Shown here: positions 49,001 to 58,000 of the stretch, piece by piece
How positions within the stretch are numbered: the first letter of the stretch is position 1
Layout: every line of letters starts with the position of its first letter
Origin: Blastobasis lacticolella
Lineage: Eukaryota; Arthropoda; Insecta; Lepidoptera; Blastobasidae
Length of the DNA: 64,000 nt
Reading direction: 5' to 3'
Assembly (NCBI GenBank): GCA_905147135.1
Contig: LR990049.1
Location: 20,353,428-20,417,427 of the forward strand
Made by a program: the position numbers and the translations under genes
The notes under the pieces: model-generated
Told to the model about the DNA's origin: nothing
Seen by the model: the letters and a program-made list of their open reading frames with translations, nothing else
Databases searched by the model: none

Positions 49001-52000
49001 GAATGGCAACGGTCATTCTACATATGCTAAATAATCTACAGGAGATAATTTTTTTCATCTTGATATCAGCCGAAAGTAGCCCTCTGCTGGGCATAGGCCT
49101 CCCCCAGATATCTCCACAAAGGCCAGTCCTGTGGCTTCCGCATCGAGCTGGTACCTGTGATATTTACAAGGCGTGGGTAACTTTGGGGAGGCTTCGGGTC
49201 GTCGGTCCACCGTGTGGGAGGCCTACCCACGCTGCGTCTTCCGGTACGTGGTCGCCAATCAAGAACTTTATTGCCCCATCGACCATCTGTTTTTCGAACT
49301 ATGTGTTCTGCTCACCGCCACTTTAGTCTGGCAGTCCTCAGGGACATGTCGGTGACCTTGGTTCGCTTGCGGATCTAAATTAGTGTGTCAAATGTAACCT
49401 TAAATGTTTAAAAATACAAATGTACAATTTTCATGAAAATAGGTTTTACTTTTAAGTCAACACAAAGTAATTTTTCGCTAGTTTGTATAGACACTTCAAG
49501 TTTTACTTGCCGTTAATTGAATATGCAGATAGGTAACAAAGAGGAATTCGCAATTGTTTAAAACACGTTTTCACTTTTCACCAACTACACAAAGGACGCC
49601 GACAAAATGGCTGACCAACAGTTCTCGTAATGCCTAATTAGTTGATGAAAAACAGATGGCATTGCCACTTAAGTACCAAAAATTTACCCATTTATTGGTA
49701 GTTACAAAAAGTAATAACAAAGGGGAAGAAAATCTTGACAAGCAATCAATAAGCCTGTATTTTTTAATATAAGCTAAAAATCATGACAAATACCAGGCTT
49801 TTCGCTTACCGAAATGTACAAGTATTTTGATTTTACCCCACTATCAATGCCACTATGACATCCCAGACTCGTGCAAGCGACTACGAATGGTAGATGTACC
49901 ACCACCCACTTCTGACCCACTTCTATCGGGCTTCATAACTCCAAAACGTAAAAGGAGGGCGTCCTCCTTTCTGAAAACAATTCACCGTCATGAAATTAAA
50001 CGGGCAAAAGGGTAAGAGTTAGTTTAACGAATTTAATATTCCATTTCTAAATGTAAGTCGCCGGTCACCAAACAGCGGAACCCTTCACCTGACCTTACTG
50101 TGGCGTTTGGGACGGGTCGTCCAAACTGCGGTATCCTAAATACAAATCGGGATACCCGGCAAATGTGTGTGTGTGTGGCATATTTGAAACTCGAGAACTT
50201 TACGTTCTATTTATTATGTAGCTGGACAAAACTGGTGACCCTGAGCTTGGACAAAACTGATGACATTTCTAAATACGTGCATTTGTTTTACTCATAATGA
50301 TTATAACGGGGTATAAATGTGCATATGATACTTGTAAGCCATATCCAGCACCGCGGACTTAAACGGTATGGCCTTTTTTTGCATGAAATCCAAAAGACTG
50401 CGAAGGGGACATGGCGTCATTTCCGTAAAATGTCACCCCAGTCCCCAGTCCCCAGCGTAGGATCTCGGTTAACCTCGCTTCGCCAATAGGAAGAAGAAGA
50501 ACACCTAACGAATGGCCAGCTCGTTGCAGTGCTGAAGTAAGACTAGCTTCAAAGTACGAAACGGTCACCCATCCAGTTCTCAACTACTGGTCTCGCTAGC
50601 AAGCTGCCACTAGGGTCGCTCAATAGATGTATATGATCATGATAGAATTAAGGCAACAATGTAAACTAGGAAATAAGCCCATTTATTGTTAGTATTTTTA
50701 CATGAAAAGAATTTCCGTCCTTATGGACCACCCTGTACGGCCTAGGATCGTACTGTCCGGTTGTATTGACAGACGGCGGTATCCGGGCCGTATTGTGAAA
50801 GGCCAGGCTCCATTAGCGGCGGCCGCGTGCTGTCATTAGTTATGAGCGTAGTTATGGAAGGTTATGAGTTATAGCGTTCGGGCGGGCGGCATTACACGGG
50901 CCGATGGGCGGAAATAGAGAGATGGACTAAGGATTGTTTCGTTTAGGCGGGAGGAAGTTGGGTAATGTGATAGGCTGTTTGGCGGGAATTACCCGTGGAA
51001 ATGAAATTGTGTTTCTTTGGTGCCAGTCGCGCTGATCGACGTTCCGTGTCTACATTATTCAAAGGTAAGTACGTAAAAAAGCACCGTTAGGTGGTATTTT
51101 CTATTTTTTTCAGCCTACTTTTATTTTCACGTAACAGCGTCTTAAATAGAAAGTGCTTAAGTACCGACCCCCCCAGGCATACCACTCAAATGTCTCGATT
51201 CGTAAGCAACTTAAGAAATCAGCGACTGTCTACAAAGTAGCCCTGCTTGCAACGTAATGTGCGGTAATATAGGTTTTAAGACTTTCGTGGTTATTCACTA
51301 CACTTTCACTACACATATTATCGGGTTTGTTACCACGGTAACAAACCCGATAATATGTGTAGTGAAAGTGTAATGTGCGGTATTTTGGCACATTGTGCGG
51401 ATGAGTAGAGAAAACCTGAAACATCTGGTGGAGACAGGAAAAGTAGAGGATAAAAGACCGAGAGGCCAAAGTCCAAAACGATGGTCGGATCAGATCTCCG
51501 AAAAGCTGGAAATACCGGTCAGCGCCGCACAACACCAAGCGACGGAACGCAGTCTATGGAGGCTGTTAATTCACAAAATGAAGAGTCACTATACTTAGAA
51601 GTGTGTGACCGACTAAAGAAGAAGATCCAACATGGCCGGTCATCGGTAGAATCATTGCTATTCTCATTTTTCTTAGTCTTGGACTCATTCGTTTCTAAAT
51701 TAAACGGACTGAATTGGGAAGCAATGAGTACATAAATGAGATGAATGAATACTAGTAGTGGCGAGATAGCGTTCGTTCCGGCATCACCTAGGCCGGTCTG
51801 GGCGGAAATCGAGAGATGGATGTGCTAGGATGGATGGATAGGTTTCCTTTAGACAAGAGGAAGTCGTGAAATGTGATAGCCTGAGTTCAGGCGGGTGGAT
51901 GTTTCAGTCTCTGTCTCGAGAATTATGAAAATAAAATATGTTATTTAATTTAATACCGGCCTACCCTACAGACGTGGTCTCACAGCGTTCCATCTTCGAA

Positions 52001-55000
52001 TAGTCTGAAATTCAAAATTCATACTACTTTGAGTAATATTCCCGGCCAACTATTCCAACTGTTCATCATCATCGTCCTAGCGCTTATCCCGGCCTCACCC
52101 AGGGTAAACTATTCCAACTGTTATTTCTCTCAAAATCGTATTCGAAAATCCGCCAAGCAACCCGGACTATTAAATTTTCAACAGTGCTTTATGTAAGTCA
52201 AAGGGAATTGTTTTAGCCCAGGTACAAATACAATAGTATCCCAAATCCAAATCCCATTATAATGCTGACCAACTCGGCATTCCATCAGATTAAGGACTCA
52301 CAAACACTGTGAAGGCAATAGGCTCGCAGCTAAGGCTTATGTAACCGCCTGCGTCCTTATATTATATACGTGAGCTGTAGCCAGGTTCATGTATGTGCGA
52401 CATAACGGAAGCTTTCCTACATAATGCCGATGCACTGGAGCTATACCGATGGCTGAGATCCCTCAGTTTGGCGCTCGGGGCCGGCTTACGGATGCGTGTG
52501 GACAAAGGGGGAGCCTGGCGCGGATAACAGTGTCGAAGCTGTGTCGGTATGCCCGGCGGGTATATTACTTGGGAGACTGTGGTTTTTCATTTTTAAGCCA
52601 CAAGTTTGACGTGTATATCTGTTGCTCGTGTATGTTTGGAGGTATGTGTTTGTCTGTGGCATCGTAGCTTGGAACGGATAGACCCGTTCTTTTTTATACC
52701 TCTTAGGTGGCAAACAAGCTTTCGATGCGATTTCCTGTATTTTAAAGGCAGTTTAATCGAGCCAATTAAACTTTGTAGGGGGATTTCCGACGTTTTCTAT
52801 CGGTTACTCCGACGTAAAAAAGAAAGGTGTTATGTTGAAATTTTCGTGTATCTTTGTGTCGGTCTGTGGCATCGTGCCTCCCGAAAGGACAGACCGATTT
52901 CGTTGAGGTTGCCTTTATTTTAAAGGCAGTTTAATCGAGCTGGTTCTTTATTTCAATAAAATCTGATTAGTAGTTTAGAAAATAATGGAGTACTTATATA
53001 TGTAAACTTGGTCGGGGGTTGTCGGACTATTTTCTGTCGGTTATTAAGCCCCGACATAAAAAGAGGGGTGTGAAGTTGAAATGCATCTTTGTGTCGGCAT
53101 CGTATCTCTCTAACTTGATGTAGTTACTTGCCTTCATAAGACAATGGTTTACCTTTTTTTATATTATTTTTAATTTTGTTTATTTGTCATGTCCTGGTGT
53201 CTTGTGGCAATAAATGTCCTTATTCTTACTCTAACTGCTGGACCAATTTCAATGCAGTTTCCTTCATTTTGAAGACAGTTTTACTGATATGTTTCTTAGC
53301 TTTGTTTTTGCCACCTAGTTTTTAGTTATCACAGAATAACATGTTGCAAGTCCAAGCTAGACAGCATGCTCCATTTTCGACTGCATCACTTACCCTACCC
53401 TACCGCTATGAACCCGTCTATTAAAATTAAAATTAAAAAGTAACAGCAGTCGCTCGCGACTCCTGCCACGACCCATCGGCAGCGCCCGGAGGCTGTCACA
53501 GGCCGAGAGTGACGCATGGCCGTCCGGTCATTACTGCAGCTGGCGTTAATCGATACCCCCTCCCCCTCCCTTGCCGGCGCTACCCCGCACCACCCCGGCA
53601 CCGTGCCATGAGACTGCACCAGGGATGTTATGGAGCTCCGTAACTGTCTGAAACTGTTGTATTTTGATACTGATTGTTGATACTGATCCGGAATTGAATA
53701 CGTAATAAAGTAATATAACATATTAATATACCGTTACAGGGTGCCAATCTGCTCCCGAGACTGTTTACACAATCCCAAATTCTTTGGCGAATACCTTGGT
53801 CAACCTAGCTACGCCAACGGAGGTACAACTAACAAGTGGCGAGCTCGTTGCGATCACTTTTATTATCGATTTCGCAAGCACGCCACCAATACATCAGCAA
53901 CAAAGCCCTAAAACGGACTTCCAGGATAATGCATAACGAGATTGCCACGCGCCAATGAACCGGGTCCGACATCCCGTATCCGTAATTTCGTAGTCCCAAC
54001 ATCCCTACGCTGCACCACGCGGGCGAGTGACCCCGTTCCGATTAGGCACATTAGCGATGTATAACGTTGTAACAGTTCACACACTTGAGCCGTTTGTGCT
54101 AACCGAGTGCGGCCGTTTGAGCCGCGGCAGGAAGGCTCGTGACACGATGTTACGATCGGTTGCGTAATAGGTGCAGTTGACTGCGTAACTCCGTTTGGTT
54201 CAGTATTAAATCTAAACTACTTTTCCAACACTCTTGGTCGATGTATGGTAGTGACAGTTGGGTAACATGGCAGAAGAAACATGAAAGTCGCTCCCTACGG
54301 AGTTTGTGTGGTTACTATAGAGGATACAATGAGGAATAAACCAATAAATAAATAAATATTCGTGGACAAATTCACACAGCGCCATCTAGCCCCAAACTAA
54401 GCAAAGCTTGTACTATGGGTGCTAGATAACTGATATACTAATTAAATACTTTTTTTTTTTTTTTTAAATACTTACTTATTATACATAGAACACCCAGACC
54501 CAGACCCAGAATATTGTGATAAGAGTCCGTTGTGGAAGGCTGGTGTGGTGATTCGGATTAAATGAGATATATTTTTTCTACGCAGTAACAGACGAGCAGA
54601 CAGTCCACCTGATGGTAAGCGGTAACTGTCGCCCGTAACATATACCATTCATGCATTTAGGTTACAGGCAACAAAAATTCAGAATCGAAGGTTATGTTAT
54701 GTTATGAAGGTTAAGATTGTTAAACTGTGGACTAAGATGAAATGCCTCATGTCTTTAATTGCGCTGGCTACCTTATCCTTCCAACCGTAACATAACAATG
54801 CTAGCATTGTTGTTTGGGTGGCAGAAATCGATAAGGCGGCGGTAGGCGGACTTCTCAGGCTTAATACAGGAATGAACTACCTGGAGAGGTTTTCCCTGGA
54901 GAGTACCACATGGAGTTCTTCAAGAAAGGGGTTAAAAGGTTTTTACGGGGTCGGCAACGCGTGGGTGATGCCCCTGGTATTGCAACCGTCCATAGGCTGC

Positions 55001-58000
55001 GGTGACTGCTTACCATCAGGCAGGCCGCAAGCTTGTTTGCCACCTTAGTGGTATAAAAAAAATACAGTTCTAAAACCTGCGTAAAATTCGGTTATAACTT
55101 TCCACACCCGCGAGAACCACATTGAACCACGTGATAAATTTTTGAAAGCAGCTTTTGCGCGAAGGAGTACAAAACATCCAACATTCATCCTTACATACTT
55201 TCGCATTTATAATATTAGTAGAATTATTAGTATGTGGCAGAGGCAAACGAAGTATGTCAGGATCGTGGTACTCGATAGTCTCTGCCTATGTGGGTGAGCT
55301 TGTAAATATATATGTGTACATTTACTTGCTCGATTGGTTTGTTATGTGTCGTGAGCAGTCAATAGCAATAGAAACCTTAAAAAGACTGTACGATAAAAAT
55401 AACACGCACCAACCATCTGCACGGCTATTTCCCAGTTAACCCCTTGAAAGTGCGAGTGCAAGTGGTGTCGCGTTTATTTTTGCCGGCGCACGGCCGCGGC
55501 GAGAGTGAAAGTGATCGGGTTCAAGCAGCAATCTGCTATCACAACTTTGCGAGGAATTTCCTATTGCCATCTTGAGATCGGATTGTGATGTTGTGTTTCA
55601 GTGGTGGAAATATATTGAGTAGAACTCTATTAGTGGATTATGTATAGATGTTTGGTTTATTTAGATGTTATCACGTGCTATCACATAGCTAACAGATGTT
55701 TCTTCAGTTCCACGAGTAAGAATAAAATAATATTTGAATTTTGTTTAAGCTGAGCCGCAGTTAGGTATACTGTTATTATCACAACTGCGATGATCTCATG
55801 ATGTAGATGATTGGTTTGCCACTCACCTACACCTGACAAAATAGCCGACCATGACATCACCTCCTTTCAAAATTTCTCCCCGCACACGATCAGTTTGGCT
55901 TGACAAGCCTATTTTTGTCATAGCATTTGACAAGCGGTATGCCAAGCGGCATGACAGTGAGTAGCCGGCGTTATAAGTTTCCTTATCATCACAGCTAACA
56001 GCTATTTCTTCAATTCCACATCTTTCAATTGTTGTAAATGTTATAAAAAAAACTTATAGTATTTTTATCTAAATATATTTTTTTGTATCTCTTCATTAGT
56101 ATGTATTCTTTTGTATCTCTCACCTTCCGCATAATGCTAACCCTAAACAAAAGAATAAAATACCTACTTTCCCTTACTTGCAGACAGTAATACCATTCAA
56201 ACTCATAAAAAAGCATACTGTTCTCGGAAACGTCCATTGTAATTCCAAACACATCTGCGCTACATTACAAAGTTGTATAAAAACAAAATGATATTTACGA
56301 CGGGAGTTAATGCAAAAGCTGTTCAAGAATTTCCCCGCCGAAAAGAAAAGGGAAGAAAACGTTCATTACGCGTTAATTCAGTGTTTCAATAAATCTTCTG
56401 TGCCGGCGGGCGGCAGTGGACGGTGCATCGCCTGAATATTCAGATGAGCCCCGCGCCCCGCACCCCCGCCCCTCGCCCGCCTCACCCCCTAGCGCGCCCT
56501 ATCTTGGACAAATTAAATGCCGATGGTGAAAGGTGCCACGTTTATTCCGTTCCGTTAGGTGCAAAACGTTTTTATTGGGTGCCTGTGTAATCGCGACGGG
56601 AGGTTTTAGAAAGTTTTCTAGAACAATGACGTGTTTTATAACGAGTATACAAGCAACCCGCCCAAGCTTCGGACGGGTGTTCTCAGGTTGTCTCTATTAA
56701 AATATCCATGTATTATTCACATAAACCTTCCGGAAGAAATTCTTCAAATAATAGTGAAAAATTAATAAAAATCCGTTGCGTCATTTAGAAGTTTGCGGAT
56801 ATACAGGCAATTCTACGCCGGAAGCGACGGGCGAGCGTCGGTGGCCTAGTGGTTAAAGGGACCAACTCGTAAACGAGAGGTACTGAGTTCGAACCCCAGC
56901 GCCGCCATGTACCAAAGATTCTTTTTTGAGTTAAATACATTAGATGACCACTAATCTATGCTTTTACGGTGAGGGAAAACATCGTGATATCGTGATGAAA
57001 CCTGTGCAGGTTGATACCATGGGCGACTGAATGATACCATGATTAAATCTGGTTAGGTTCCCCTGTTAACAGGGTTATGATTAGATTATGGTCAAGGCGT
57101 ATGTCCGGCCCTTATGCCCGAGAGCATAACCGGTACATTAACGCCAAGATGATGATTATTTTTTGATTCCAGTGTAACATAATACCCGTTTGTCCGCATG
57201 CAAATCAGCCCAACTCGGTCCTGGAATCTATTAAACTATCTCTCAATCATAATGACTAAAAGATATTCCAAAATTTGAGTAAGTGTTCCTCAAATGGTAA
57301 ACAAACACTACAAAACTATTCTAAGGGCCTTTTCCACCACCTATACTATTAAGTTCCAAATATCTTATGATGCCGTCTCCGTCCGGTTAGTACAACAAAC
57401 ACGGCATCACAGGTATCTGGGACATGTCAGTGTGTGGTGAAACAGACCTTAATAAAATAGCTTTACAATGGGTTCTCACAGTGCTCGTCTGAGAAGTGAA
57501 CGCACTGCGTTCAATACGGCGCTATGATTGGTCAATTTCGTTCATTTTTACTGACGGATAGTGCCAATCACCGTAGTAAGACCAATCACCGTAGTAAGTA
57601 GTAAGTAGTAAGTAGAATCACCGTAGTGTGCCTAGACGTATTACAATGCCTTAATATATATTATGTATTGATATAGTATATGTTTATTTTATTCATATAT
57701 ACCTATTAGTATGTATAGAATATTATGTATGTATTTATTTATAGTATATAATTATTGTGCACGTCGTATCTGCGTATATTTATCATATCTCTCTTTTTGT
57801 AGGCCTGCTGGAAGAGATTTCTTTTTAGAGATAAGTAGTGCCTGTTGTCTTATATCTAATTTGTACTATATCTTTAATTTTCTTGTGTACAATAAATTGT
57901 TAAATAAAAAATAAATAAAAAATAAGACCTCATAGTAACGTATATGAATACGAGTGTAAGATCCCTCTCCACCACCGTTCGCGCTCCACTCTGCGCGCTT

